DNA of 64,000 nt, taken from contig JBNJDY010000001.1 in NCBI GenBank assembly GCA_051745305.1, positions 5,411 to 69,410 on the forward strand, in the 5' to 3' direction. This DNA is from Saliniplasma sp051745305. GTDB lineage: Archaea; Thermoplasmatota; Thermoplasmata; Halarchaeoplasmatales; Halarchaeoplasmataceae. Below are positions 8,895 through 17,593 of the stretch, one piece after another. Under the pieces are notes generated by a model. That model was not told the DNA's origin, ran no database searches, and saw only the letters and a program-made list of their open reading frames with translations. Every line of letters begins with the position of its first letter. Position 1 is the first letter of the stretch. Made by a program: the position numbers and the translations under genes.

Positions 8895-9983
8895 ATGAAC
8901 GGCAAAATCCCTGTAGCAGAGCCGTTAATAGAGGAGGAAGAAAAACGTGCCGTTCAGAAGGTACTAGAATCCGGGCAGATAGCAGCCGGTCCGAAAGTTA
9001 AAGAATTCGAAGACAAGTTTGCTGAGTATATCGGAGTTGAACATTCGATTGCAGTGAATTCAGGAACATCGGCCCTGATCACTTCGCTTTTAGCTGCAGG
9101 TGTGGGGAAGGGGGACGAGGTTATCGTTACACCATACAGTTTTGTATCAAGTGTGACCTCTGTCCTCCTGACTGGTGCTGAACCCGTTTTTGTAGATATC
9201 TCCTACGAAACGTTTTGTATAGAACCGGATAATATCGAAGAGAAAATCAGTGAATCTACAAAGGCGATCGTTCCAGTTCATCTATACGGACAACCAGCAG
9301 ATATGGGTGGGATAATTTCCATCGCCGATGAATATGGACTTTCTGTTATCGAAGATTCCTGTCAAGCCCATGGAGCGGAATATAGAGGTGATAAAGTCGG
9401 TGGTATCGGTGATATCGGCTGCTTCTCGTTTTACGCTACTAAAAACATGATGACCGGTGAAGGAGGTATGGTCACGACGGATAACGGGGAACTGGGTGAG
9501 AAAGTCCGGATGTTAAGGGAACACGGTAGAACTGGATATGGATACAATATCCCCGGATACAACTTTATGATGACTGATATAGAGGCCGCTTTAGGTATCG
9601 AACAGTTAAAAAAATTGGATTATATCAATGAAAAACGCAGAAAGAATGCTCAGATATTAAATGATAGTCTCAAATCAGAGGAAGAAGCTGGGAATTTGAA
9701 AACACCTGCGGAGATTGAGGGAACTAAACATGTATATCACCAGTACGCCCTTAAAGTCGATGAAGAAAAAAGGGAAAGAGTTGTCAATGCAATGAGGAAA
9801 GCTGGGATGGGAGTTAGAGAAGGATACCAAAAACCGATCTATAAAGAAAAAGCTGTTGAAAAGGACATCGAGCTTACTAATGCAGAGAAAGCATGTAAGG
9901 AAGTCGTTTGGCTTCCAGTTCATCCACAGCTTGAAGCAGCTCACATGCGTAGGATGTCATGGGGGTTAAAGCACTATCTCTAG
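8895..9983 (+). CDS. DegT/DnrJ/EryC1-family sugar aminotransferase
   Basis: PLP-dependent aminotransferase of 362 residues, probably acting on a nucleotide-linked keto sugar for surface glycans. Family features are the start motif IPVAEPLIEEEEKRAV, NSGTSAL for phosphate binding, EDSCQAHGA, and the Schiff-base lysine K183 in FSFYATKNMMTGEGG. The C-terminal half carries HGRTGYGYN and YNFMMTDIEAALG. The Gfo/Idh dehydrogenase and left-handed-helix acetyltransferase at 52-53.6 kb are the usual partners in diacetamido-sugar synthesis, although they are not adjacent here. TTATATAG lies just before the start. Confidence 0.88.
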   Translation: MNGKIPVAEPLIEEEEKRAVQKVLESGQIAAGPKVKEFEDKFAEYIGVEHSIAVNSGTSALITSLLAAGVGKGDEVIVTPYSFVSSVTSVLLTGAEPVFVDISYETFCIEPDNIEEKISESTKAIVPVHLYGQPADMGGIISIADEYGLSVIEDSCQAHGAEYRGDKVGGIGDIGCFSFYATKNMMTGEGGMVTTDNGELGEKVRMLREHGRTGYGYNIPGYNFMMTDIEAALGIEQLKKLDYINEKRRKNAQILNDSLKSEEEAGNLKTPAEIEGTKHVYHQYALKVDEEKRERVVNAMRKAGMGVREGYQKPIYKEKAVEKDIELTNAEKACKEVVWLPVHPQLEAAHMRRMSWGLKHYL

Positions 9984-10030
9984 TTTGAACAATAGAAAAT
10001 AATATTGGCTCCCATTACAATCCTTGATTT

Positions 10031-10645
10031 ATGACACGAGTATATATCGTTAGACACGGTGAAACCGAGTGGAATCGGGAAGGGCGTTTTCAAGGATGGA
10101 AGGATTCACCTTTAACAGAAAAAGGTAGGGAACAAGTTGAATATTTAGCTGAACGGTTGAAAGATCATCAAATCGATTATCTATATTCCAGCCCGTCCGG
10201 GAGGACGATTGAGACAGCTGAGGTAATAGCAAATGCTAATGACCTCGAGATCATCGAAGAACAGGGTTTCAAGGAGATAAATCTCGGGGAGTTGGAAGGC
10301 AAAAGATCTGAGTGGATCGAGGCTAATCATCCTGATGTTATTCATGATTTCTGGAACGATCCTGAAAACTATGAACCAATATCTGGAGAGGATTTCTACG
10401 AGCTTAGAGAAAGAGTCATCGGCACGTTAAATGATCTCATAAGGAAACATTCAGATGATCATGTCTTGATAGTCTCTCATGCTGCAGCATCTAAAACCAT
10501 CTTATCACATTTTGAAGAGAGAGAACTCAGGGGGTTGTGGGACCCTCCAGAGGTGAAAGCTGCTAGTTTAAGTATGGTTGATATCAAGGGATATGAATCA
10601 GATATCAAACTATATGGAGATACTTCTCATTATAGTTTTGAATGA
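10031..10645 (+). CDS. Histidine phosphatase family protein (phosphoglycerate mutase-like)
   Basis: A 204-residue phosphohydrolase. YIVRHGETEWNREGRFQGW contains the RHG catalytic motif with the phosphohistidine. The second His is in VLIVSHAAASKTIL, and acidic residues occur in FKEINLGELEGK. The family includes cofactor-dependent phosphoglycerate mutase and the cobalamin-pathway alpha-ribazole phosphatase CobC. Substrate is undetermined. It lies 47 bases after the DegT gene on the same strand and could share its transcript. Confidence 0.88.
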   Translation: MTRVYIVRHGETEWNREGRFQGWKDSPLTEKGREQVEYLAERLKDHQIDYLYSSPSGRTIETAEVIANANDLEIIEEQGFKEINLGELEGKRSEWIEANHPDVIHDFWNDPENYEPISGEDFYELRERVIGTLNDLIRKHSDDHVLIVSHAAASKTILSHFEERELRGLWDPPEVKAASLSMVDIKGYESDIKLYGDTSHYSFE

Positions 10646-10649
10646 AATA

Positions 10650-10874
10650 TCAAAATTTTCTTCTTTCGGCAAACGTCATAATCAGAGCGATTATTACAAA
10701 AGCTGCCAAAGAATAGATTATACTGTTTGTAACTAGATATACCAAAACAGAAGCAGCCGTGGCAGGTAAAAACTCCAATATCAGTTTGAAGAATACCGAG
10801 ATTATAATAACGATTAGAACTAGAATCAATATAGCTGCGCATGCTAACGTTCCAAGTTCCAATATTCCGAACAT
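10650..10874 (-). CDS. Small membrane protein, function unknown
   Basis: A 74-residue, very hydrophobic protein with two long membrane segments: about residues 8-36, rich in I/L/V, and about 42-66 including VLVYLVTNSIIYSLAA. It ends in a basic tail, AERRKF. The ATG at 10874 follows an AT-rich stretch without a Shine-Dalgarno. The overlapping frame on the same strand (10630-10842) is less credible. I do not recognise a family. It lies between a phosphatase (convergent) and the korAB operon. Confidence 0.6.
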   Translation of the reverse strand: MFGILELGTLACAAILILVLIVIIISVFFKLILEFLPATAASVLVYLVTNSIIYSLAAFVIIALIMTFAERRKF

Positions 10875-10925
10875 GCTTTTAATATATTATTGATTATAGG
10901 TAAGGATTGTTATTTTTTCCTCGAT

Positions 10926-11828
10926 TTATAGTCTCTTTATAACGTATTCCTTAAATAGCTCTTCAAATTCTTTCTGAGCAATTGTTTGATCGATTTCACG
11001 TTTTACAGGAGGTGTATCTTCGTACCCTGGGAGAATTTTTTGAATTCTTTCTTTAAACGTTGATTTCTTCTCGTTTTTTAGGAAGACTCCAGTGTATATC
11101 TTTTCTTCATCGTTTAACATCTTAAACGCATGGTTAATTTTGTCCTCGTCATCTTTGACTTCTGGATCATAGTTTTCGCCCAGTTGTTCAACATTGTTCT
11201 TTATATATTCCCATGTATGGATATCGTTGTAGGTAACACATGGTTGTAAAATATCAATGAATGCTGTTCCTTCGTGTTGGATACCTTCCATTATCAATTC
11301 TTTCAATTGTTTCGGATCGAGAGCGGAACCCCTTGCCACGTATGTAAAACCACATGTTAAAGCGAGTTTTAATGGTTCGACTGGATCCTGTATATTCGGT
11401 TTGAATAGTGCCTTTGTTTTAAGATCTTTATCTAAAGTTGGTGCTGCTTGACCCTTGGTTAACCCATAAACTCTGTTATCATGGAGTAAGATTGTCATAT
11501 CGATATTTTTTCTACCGAGAGCTACGATATGTCCCGCACCTATGCCCAGAAGGTCACCGTCACCACCGTTGACTATTATGTCAAGTTCAGGATTCGATAT
11601 CTTTATGCCCGTTGCAAAGGGGATAGCTCTACCATGAAGTGTATGGACTCCTGAAACATCTATGAAATGAGGTATCTTACCAGAGCATCCTATCCCTGAA
11701 ACAACTACGGTGTTTTCTTTAGATAGTTCAAGTTCTTTAAAGGCTTTGTACATGCTGGAAACTATACCAAAGTCTCCACATCCTTTACACCAATCAACCC
11801 AAACATCGCTTTCATAATCATGGGCCAT
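10926..11828 (-). CDS. korB: 2-oxoacid:ferredoxin oxidoreductase, beta subunit
   Basis: Thiamine-diphosphate subunit of a two-subunit 2-oxoacid:ferredoxin oxidoreductase, which oxidatively decarboxylates 2-oxoglutarate or other 2-oxoacids to the CoA ester and reduces ferredoxin. The 300-residue product has WCKGCGDFGI (4Fe-4S ligands) at 12-21, GCSGKIPHF, and the TPP/Mg motif GGDGDLLGIGAGH near 88-100, followed by DNRVYGLTKGQ. The start overlaps the end of korA by 11 bases and has GGTGAT 5 bases before its ATG. No separate ferredoxin subunit is present. Confidence 0.93.
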   Translation of the reverse strand: MAHDYESDVWVDWCKGCGDFGIVSSMYKAFKELELSKENTVVVSGIGCSGKIPHFIDVSGVHTLHGRAIPFATGIKISNPELDIIVNGGDGDLLGIGAGHIVALGRKNIDMTILLHDNRVYGLTKGQAAPTLDKDLKTKALFKPNIQDPVEPLKLALTCGFTYVARGSALDPKQLKELIMEGIQHEGTAFIDILQPCVTYNDIHTWEYIKNNVEQLGENYDPEVKDDEDKINHAFKMLNDEEKIYTGVFLKNEKKSTFKERIQKILPGYEDTPPVKREIDQTIAQKEFEELFKEYVIKRL

Positions 11829-13665
11829 GTTCTATCACCTTCCTTTTATCTCCATCTAAAATATCTTTGATGGCTTTTTTCACTTCCATGAGATGCATAG
11901 GTCTACCAGTGTATTTTACGATCTCATTCCCGATGGTAATACCGGTATTCATGGCTATAGACCTCTTTATTAAAGGCGTGTGAGTGTGTTCAACTGCTAT
12001 GCAAGTTTCACATTTCGATAATATATCTTTGACTGAATCTGCTGGGAACGGAGAGAACATCTTTATGTGAAGATAAGCTCCATCTATCTCCTCAATAGCA
12101 TCTAGACATACACCTTTCACAGAACCCCATCCGACGAGTATGAAATCTGGGTTATCTGGTCCGAAATATTTGAATTGTTTTTCATCAGGGATTTCTTTAG
12201 ATGCTAATTCTAGTTTTTCCATCCTCTTATCCTGCATCTTAACACGAGTTCCTGGATTTTCAGTGACGTTACCATAGTCATCGTGTTCACTTCCAGTATA
12301 CCACATGACTTCCTGACCTAGAAAGGCTCTTTTTGAAACTGGGCCATCAGTGAATCGTTTGTAATCTTTAGAACCACCTATATCACCCCTTCTAATTTCT
12401 ATGTTGGAAGAGTCAGGGGATTTCATGTTAACAACAGAGTTGGCTAAGAATTTATCGAGCATGTGTATGACTGGGACTTGGTATTCCTCTGCGAAGTTGA
12501 ATGCTTCGACGGCGTCATAGAAGGCCTCTTCGTGATCGCCGGAACAGACGACTATCTTGGGAATTTCACCGTGCGAGCCGTATAATGCTGAGAAAAGGTC
12601 GGATTGACCACCTCTAGTGGGCATACCCGTACTTGGTCCTCCCCTTTGATAATAAGTTACAACCACCGGGACCTCGTTGATACCTGCCCAACCGATCCCC
12701 TCGACCATTAGACTGTATCCAGGTCCGCTTGTAGCGGTAGCACTCCTTGCCCCGGTCAATGACGATCCGATAGCAGAATTGATAGCTGCGAGCTCGTCCT
12801 CTGTTTGAATAACCACTATATTCTTTTCTTCTCCATACTCTTCTAAAAAGAAGCTTTCGTCGGCTGCAGGAGTGATAGGATAGTAACTTTGGAATGAAAT
12901 ACCACCCATGATCTTACCCATGCCAACAGCATCGTTTCCATTGACTAGAAGACGTTTGTCTTCATTCAGTTCTGATTTTTTTAATTCTAAAGGTGATCCG
13001 AGATCGTCTTTTATTTTGCTGGAGATGAGTTCGACGAAAAACTTGTTCTGGTCTGCGATTTTTTCTTTACCTTTGAATTTCCGTTCTACCGCTACGTTTA
13101 GACTTTTTTCATCAAGACCTATAAGCCCAGATACTGCACCTATCAGTATAGAACTAACATATCGAGACGCATGGGATGATGATAATTCGAAATTCTCTTG
13201 AAGCTCCTCTAAAAGGGCTTGAAAATCGAGAGGTATAGCGGTTATATCTTTTTCTTCCTCTAAGTATTGGATTAGTTCATTTATCTCGTTGCCTATATCA
13301 TTCTTTTTGTAAGCTGATTTCAATTCGTGACTAATGCTTGGAATATCGTCGATGTTGGTATCTTCGGTGGAAACGTCGTAAACAACATATCCTTCCTCTT
13401 CAACATCCTCATAATGGGTAAAAAGAGTTTCTGCGTCCATGCATCCCAATAACTGGATAGGGTACGTCAAGGATCTTGGATAAGTTTTGGAAGAGATTTT
13501 ACTGTGTACGTAACTATGTTTACCTTTTATGTTAGAATAGTACTCTCTGTCAGCTATAGAGCCGTAACCTTTGGAGGTCAAAGCGTACGTCAATATTTGG
13601 GCAGTAGTTTCAAGTCCGGCTCCCTGTTCACCACCAATGATGAATAATAATTCTTCTCTACTCAT
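11818..13665 (-). CDS. korA: 2-oxoacid:ferredoxin oxidoreductase, fused gamma-alpha subunit
   Basis: A 615-residue fusion typical of archaeal and bacterial KorA. The gamma domain (about 1-190) opens LLFIIGGEQGAGLETTAQIL and binds the CoA side. The alpha domain follows from about 245, with NGNDAVGMGKIMGG, the YPITPA motif, TATSGPGYSLMVEG, and a C-terminal part with VGWGSVKG. I start at ATG 13665 because TTGGAG, its ribosome binding site, overlaps the alternative TTG start at 13680. It is cotranscribed with korB downstream and a Cys-rich small gene upstream. Substrate preference (2-oxoglutarate versus broader) cannot be assigned by eye. Confidence 0.92.
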   Translation of the reverse strand: MSREELLFIIGGEQGAGLETTAQILTYALTSKGYGSIADREYYSNIKGKHSYVHSKISSKTYPRSLTYPIQLLGCMDAETLFTHYEDVEEEGYVVYDVSTEDTNIDDIPSISHELKSAYKKNDIGNEINELIQYLEEEKDITAIPLDFQALLEELQENFELSSSHASRYVSSILIGAVSGLIGLDEKSLNVAVERKFKGKEKIADQNKFFVELISSKIKDDLGSPLELKKSELNEDKRLLVNGNDAVGMGKIMGGISFQSYYPITPAADESFFLEEYGEEKNIVVIQTEDELAAINSAIGSSLTGARSATATSGPGYSLMVEGIGWAGINEVPVVVTYYQRGGPSTGMPTRGGQSDLFSALYGSHGEIPKIVVCSGDHEEAFYDAVEAFNFAEEYQVPVIHMLDKFLANSVVNMKSPDSSNIEIRRGDIGGSKDYKRFTDGPVSKRAFLGQEVMWYTGSEHDDYGNVTENPGTRVKMQDKRMEKLELASKEIPDEKQFKYFGPDNPDFILVGWGSVKGVCLDAIEEIDGAYLHIKMFSPFPADSVKDILSKCETCIAVEHTHTPLIKRSIAMNTGITIGNEIVKYTGRPMHLMEVKKAIKDILDGDKRKVIEHGP

Positions 13666-13669
13666 ATTT

Positions 13670-13969
13670 TCAGTCTCCAACAGGACTGTCCTCAGCAGCT
13701 ACATCGTCTGGATAAAACTCCCAAACGACCTTACCTTTGGTATGTTTCTTCAATTCTTCCACATCGTAGATTGGTTTTTTACATGTCTCACAGTACACCC
13801 AACCCTGTTCTTCCAATACTTTTTCCACATCTTTGAATTTGATCTCTTTTGCTTCTGGACATTCGTGCTTGGAAAGAGACATCTGTTCCCTTTTCTTACA
13901 GAAACCAATGTAGTTATAGGAATCGTGAGAAATAAAATAGACACATTCTTTGCAAGTTTTCGACGACAT
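13670..13969 (-). CDS. Cys-rich small protein heading the korAB operon, function unknown
   Basis: A 99-residue soluble protein. It has two probable metal-binding modules: CKECVYF with GFCKKREQ and ECPEAKE (N-terminal, about residues 6-40), and YCETCKKPIYDVEELKKH near 62-80, a CxxC plus His. The start ATG at 13969 has an excellent GGTGAT three bases upstream. It ends 4 bases before korA begins, so the three genes form one operon. Zinc or an iron-sulfur cluster could be bound. A role as accessory or electron-transfer partner of the oxidoreductase is inference from position only. Confidence 0.75.
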   Translation of the reverse strand: MSSKTCKECVYFISHDSYNYIGFCKKREQMSLSKHECPEAKEIKFKDVEKVLEEQGWVYCETCKKPIYDVEELKKHTKGKVVWEFYPDDVAAEDSPVGD

Positions 13970-14085
13970 TATATCACCTTGACATAACAATGTAAAAAGT
14001 ATTAATTAAATGTGTTTACTAAAATCATACAAATTCAAAAAAATATAAATCCAATGGTGATTAATCAATTCGTGTGGCATAAATC

Positions 14086-14595
14086 ATGCAGGACGCGGAA
14101 AAAGTGATGAACAGGTTCTTGGAAGATTATGAAGAAGATCCAAATGGATGGAAGTTCTGGACCGATAAGTCTGGAGAGTTCTATGACATATATATCATAC
14201 GTGAAGATACCGGATACTTCCTCAAGATCGATTCCATATATACACAGAATCCCATCGGCAAAGGTACGAAGATCGATATAGACGGGGTGAAGATCGAAAG
14301 GGACCTTCCAAGTTTTGGGTACCGGCATTTCACCAGAGATGAACTGGAGAACTTTATGCACATCCTAGAAGAATGTAAGGATGATAAAGAAAAGGCACAA
14401 AAAGTTATCAAGAAAAAGATGAGTGAAAAACCTACACGATTATCATCTGTAGATAAAGAGGGTGCCCTTATGATGGGACCTATAAACAAAGGGTATCCCT
14501 TCGATCCTGAAGATTCGAAGTACCAGAGGATTGACAAAGAATTGAAAAAGAAATTACTCAAAAAGTTCAGGAACGAAAAGCCTATGTACCGTTAA
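14086..14595 (+). CDS. Hypothetical cytoplasmic protein
   Basis: A 169-residue charged protein without membrane segments or Cys clusters. The N-terminal half reads as alternating strands (FYDIYIIREDTGYFLKIDSI), while the C-terminal part is a basic helix ending KKKLLKKFRNEKPMYR. I recognise no family. A TATA-like AAATATAAATCC (about 14040-14051) precedes it. Codon use looks like that of its neighbours, and the frame is clean and not a shadow of another gene. It converges on the GalT-like gene, separated by 2 bases. Confidence 0.65.
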   Translation: MQDAEKVMNRFLEDYEEDPNGWKFWTDKSGEFYDIYIIREDTGYFLKIDSIYTQNPIGKGTKIDIDGVKIERDLPSFGYRHFTRDELENFMHILEECKDDKEKAQKVIKKKMSEKPTRLSSVDKEGALMMGPINKGYPFDPEDSKYQRIDKELKKKLLKKFRNEKPMYR

Positions 14596-14597
14596 TA

Positions 14598-15587
14598 TCA
14601 AAAGTGACCTCTCATAAATTCCGCTATGTTTTCTGGAGCCTTATTGGAAGATTTTTCACCTAGGAGCTTTTCTAATGAGAAAACGTCACACCAATAGTAC
14701 TTATCAAAATTACTTCTAGCGACTATATCTACGACGGTTCTGTTCCTATTTTCTCCTAGTGGCGACATGAGCACGGAGATGTTGTATGAATTCTTCCCCA
14801 TTTCGTAGTAACCCTTCAGAACATTAACGATACCCTGTGCCATCCCTTCTAAATAGTCATTTTCTAAATCTGTAAAGTCTTCTAAACACACTCCTCTAAC
14901 GTGTTCTAAGCCCAAAGGAGCAAAAGGAGTCTTCCATGTGAATCCATCGGATTCGGATATAAACCTCTCTCCGTTCTTTTCTTCCTTAACTAACTCCTTC
15001 CAGTACGATGTTTCGTTCTCGTCATAGAACCTTTCTTCAGAAGATAAGATCTGGTCCTGGTTCTCGAAAGGTGTCCCGGTCACCATGACTTGTATGTGGG
15101 GATGAGTTACGGTACTACCAGCGGGTTTCAGGTAGTTCATGATTATAGTTGGAAATACGTCACTTTCGATCTTTGTTAATTTTTTAAGGTACCTTTGAAC
15201 AAGCTTAAAAGCGTTCAGAAAATGTTCTTTTTTGAACTCGTCCAACCTTAGGTAATGAGTTTTGGTTAAAGGTATCACCAACGAATACTCTGCATACGGG
15301 GAGATGTTGGATAACAGCGATGCTTCTCCTTCTTTCATCATCTCACCTTCCAACACCTTACAATCTCTCGCCCCGACAGTCTCGATATTTTCTGGACAGA
15401 AGGGACAGAAACCTTTCTCCATTTTATCCATATCTGCGCCTTTCTCCATGGGAAGAGGTTTTTCAAGTATTCTAGAAGTTCTACCTGTCAAAGGATCGTA
15501 TCTGATCTCGACGGAAGTATCTTTAAACTCATCTTCAGATGGATCATAGAACTGGCTGGTTTCGACTTCTTTCTTGAATTCTATCAT
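14598..15587 (-). CDS. GalT-like nucleotidyltransferase (HIT superfamily)
   Basis: A 329-residue relative of galactose-1-phosphate uridylyltransferase. The active-site triad sits in THPHIQVMVTG (HPHxQ), with the second His acting as the nucleotidylated residue. CPFCPEN near residue 62 is the first half of the usual zinc site. The N-terminal IRYDPLTGRTSRIL matches the GalT start. In archaea such proteins may use other sugar phosphates or act as nucleotide phosphorylases. No Leloir-pathway genes are adjacent, so the substrate is open. It is followed head-to-head by a small membrane protein gene. Confidence 0.8.
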   Translation of the reverse strand: MIEFKKEVETSQFYDPSEDEFKDTSVEIRYDPLTGRTSRILEKPLPMEKGADMDKMEKGFCPFCPENIETVGARDCKVLEGEMMKEGEASLLSNISPYAEYSLVIPLTKTHYLRLDEFKKEHFLNAFKLVQRYLKKLTKIESDVFPTIIMNYLKPAGSTVTHPHIQVMVTGTPFENQDQILSSEERFYDENETSYWKELVKEEKNGERFISESDGFTWKTPFAPLGLEHVRGVCLEDFTDLENDYLEGMAQGIVNVLKGYYEMGKNSYNISVLMSPLGENRNRTVVDIVARSNFDKYYWCDVFSLEKLLGEKSSNKAPENIAEFMRGHF

Positions 15588-15637
15588 GTTACATATTTAA
15601 GATGAACAAATGTTTAATATCTTTATCGGATGTAAAA

Positions 15638-15883
15638 ATGATGAATGAAAAAGTGAAAATAGGGATCGCACTACTGATTTTTGGAGCTTTGGCGATCTCA
15701 GTAGTTTTCGCTTTGATGTCCCTTGATATCGAAGAGGAGGAACAAGAAGGGATAGATGGTGGGCAAGAACAGGTTACTACCGTAGATTTGATAGCTAGGG
15801 CAGGCGGGTTCTGCAGTGCCATATTTTTGATTAGCGGGATTATTGTTGTTATTTACTATTATAATAGATCTGGAACCTCTTGA
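15638..15883 (+). CDS. Small two-helix membrane protein, function unknown
   Basis: About 81 residues. TM1 covers roughly 7-28 (IGIALLIFGALAISVVFALM), followed by a strongly acidic loop (DIEEEEQEGIDGGQEQ) and TM2 around 52-74 (FCSAIFLISGIIVVIYYY). I start at ATG 15638 or the adjacent 15641, because the upstream extension to 15602 adds only a short non-membrane stretch. Its stop abuts the convergent deacylase gene. Unrecognised; the composition supports a real protein. Confidence 0.55.
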   Translation: MMNEKVKIGIALLIFGALAISVVFALMSLDIEEEEQEGIDGGQEQVTTVDLIARAGGFCSAIFLISGIIVVIYYYNRSGTS

Positions 15884-16657
15884 TCAAAATTCTCCGAATC
15901 CGACGGTCACTAGACTCATCTCTTCAGGATCGTATTCCCCACCTGTTTTATAACCTAAAACGATCCCATCACATGGCGATTTTACAGTTTCCGAATCTAG
16001 ATATCCAACGACATCACCTTCTTTGATTATATCTTCAAGTTCAACATCAGGTTCGAATACTCCCTCACCGTCTGGGTTGAAGCGATCGTATTCCCTGATA
16101 AATTGAACTTCTTTTTCGGGTTCTTCTCCAGCGATAAAGCGTTTCAAAGCTGATCTCACTATATCTATCTCATTCCTCAACCAGTTAGCGCCGCCTGCTT
16201 CGATTATCATGGATGGGATACCTATCTTTGACAGTTCTATGAACAATTGTCCTTCAGCACCTAAACTCTGGACAGCATATTTTATACCCACTTTTTTACA
16301 GAGTTCTTCATTGAAGTCATATTCCAGTTTTGTCAACATGTACGGGATACATTTACTCTCATCTCCATAGGTGTGGAGGTCTATAACGGCATCGAACTTT
16401 TTCGCCTTTTGAAAGATATCATGGGCGATTACTTCAGAACGTGTACCATCTTTATTACCGGGAAAAATTCTGTTCAGATCCTTACAATCAACTGGATTCT
16501 CTCGCTGACGTGCCTCGATGGCTTTTAGATTTATATCTGGAATCACTTCTACTTGTTCAATTCCTCTCCCTTCAAGCCAACCTTTGATCTCCCTAGCTAC
16601 AAACATAGAGCCGATCTCGTTCCCGTGAACCCCGGCTGTTATGAGTATGTTTTTCAT
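15884..16657 (-). CDS. Succinylglutamate desuccinylase/aspartoacylase-family deacylase
   Basis: Zinc carboxypeptidase-fold (M14-like) enzyme of 257 residues. The zinc ligands are in AGVHGNEIGS (HxxE, residues 10-13) and IDLHTYG. NLKAIEARQRENP and the Asp-Leu-Asn-Arg stretch CKDLNRIFPG form the substrate pocket of the AstE/AspA family. The C-terminal beta domain ends VLGYKTGG. Family members remove acyl groups from amino acids or act in modified-sugar metabolism; the acyl substrate is unknown. It diverges from the heliorhodopsin gene across 128 bases. Confidence 0.85.
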   Translation of the reverse strand: MKNILITAGVHGNEIGSMFVAREIKGWLEGRGIEQVEVIPDINLKAIEARQRENPVDCKDLNRIFPGNKDGTRSEVIAHDIFQKAKKFDAVIDLHTYGDESKCIPYMLTKLEYDFNEELCKKVGIKYAVQSLGAEGQLFIELSKIGIPSMIIEAGGANWLRNEIDIVRSALKRFIAGEEPEKEVQFIREYDRFNPDGEGVFEPDVELEDIIKEGDVVGYLDSETVKSPCDGIVLGYKTGGEYDPEEMSLVTVGFGEF

Positions 16658-16732
16658 GATTTATTAATACATATCCGTCTATTTTACGGTTTTCATAGGA
16701 TATGTTTGGTCATTAGAAGGTTATCTTACGGC

Positions 16733-16785
16733 CATATAAAAAAATATATATGTAATTATATCTTTCCACTTTATAGAGGGATATC
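16733..16785 (+). promoter_or_regulatory. Probable heliorhodopsin promoter and ribosome binding site
   Basis: A long TATA-type stretch with CATATAAAAAAATATATATG (16734-16753) is followed by TTTCCACTTTATAG and GAGGGATATC immediately before the ATG at 16786. The order TATA, about 25 bases, short leader, ribosome binding site is consistent with an archaeal promoter. No obvious operator palindrome is visible. Confidence 0.55.
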
Positions 16786-17547
16786 ATGACCGAAGATAAT
16801 AAATTCGAAAAATTAAGAAAATTCAATGCATTTATGGCAGTGTTACACTTTATACAGGGCGCCCTAATGTTATACTTAAGCACAGACTTTGCCATTTCGA
16901 TCACTAGAACATATATGGCCGGACCTCCCGGTACGGATAGGATGGTAACTAGTACTCTTTTTGACCTACAATTGGGACCAGCGGTGGCTGCTTTCCTGTT
17001 CATGTCTGCGATCGCCCATTTTGTAGTATCTACTATAGGCTTCGATTGGTATAAAAGAAATCTGAAAAATCATATCAATAAAGCGAGATGGGTTGAATAC
17101 TCGTTCAGTAGTTCACTGATGATAGTCCTGATAGCTATGCTCGTAGGAATAACAAACATAGAATTCTTGGTAGTGATATTCATCGTTAACGCTTCCATGA
17201 TACTATTTGGATGGCTTATGGAATCGTACAATCAAAACACGGAAAAAGTGGTATGGACTCCGTTCATCTTTGGATGTATAGCTGGTATAGCTCCTTGGAT
17301 AGCAATCGCAATACGTTTACTGACCGCCGTATCTGAGTCACCAGAACCTGTACCGAGTTTCGTTATCTGGATCTTCGTTTCGATCGCGATATTCTTCAAC
17401 ATCTTCGCCCTGAATCAACTTTTACAATACAAGAAGGTAGGTCCCTGGGCCGATTACCTATATGGAGAAAGGATGTACATCATACTTAGTTTAGTAGCAA
17501 AGTCAGCTCTAGCATGGCAGGTTTTCGCAGGAACGTTAGCAGGGTAG
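16786..17547 (+). CDS. Heliorhodopsin
   Basis: Retinal-binding seven-helix membrane protein of the heliorhodopsin family, whose N-terminus faces the cytoplasm, opposite to type-1 rhodopsins. The 253-residue product shows seven hydrophobic segments. Helix 3 begins RWVEYSFSSSLMI, giving R101 and the expected counterion E104. Helix 7 reads YIILSLVAKSALAWQVFAG, with K239 as the Schiff-base lysine. H21 and H78 match the conserved histidines near the chromophore. The long extracellular AB loop (MAGPPGTDRMV region) is also typical. No retinal-forming dioxygenase or carotenoid gene is present in the window. Threonine synthase starts 46 bases downstream and may be cotranscribed. Biological function of the family is unsettled; signalling is favoured over ion pumping. 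Confidence 0.95.
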   Translation: MTEDNKFEKLRKFNAFMAVLHFIQGALMLYLSTDFAISITRTYMAGPPGTDRMVTSTLFDLQLGPAVAAFLFMSAIAHFVVSTIGFDWYKRNLKNHINKARWVEYSFSSSLMIVLIAMLVGITNIEFLVVIFIVNASMILFGWLMESYNQNTEKVVWTPFIFGCIAGIAPWIAIAIRLLTAVSESPEPVPSFVIWIFVSIAIFFNIFALNQLLQYKKVGPWADYLYGERMYIILSLVAKSALAWQVFAGTLAG

Positions 17548-17593
17548 TTCAACAAGAAAACTGATTTAAGACAGTAATGTATCATCATAATTA

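Noticed and set aside
10630..10842. 70-residue open frame overlapping the small membrane protein on the same strand
   Set aside because: It is rich in Cys, Tyr and Ser with irregular composition, and runs into the phosphatase gene. The frame ending at 10650 has a clean two-helix membrane profile.
16786..17547. Type-1 (pump) rhodopsin
   Set aside because: The helix 3 motif has Glu after RWV, and the helix 7 SLVAKSALAWQ context is specific to heliorhodopsins. The DxxxxxxxxK and helix C proton-pump motifs are absent.
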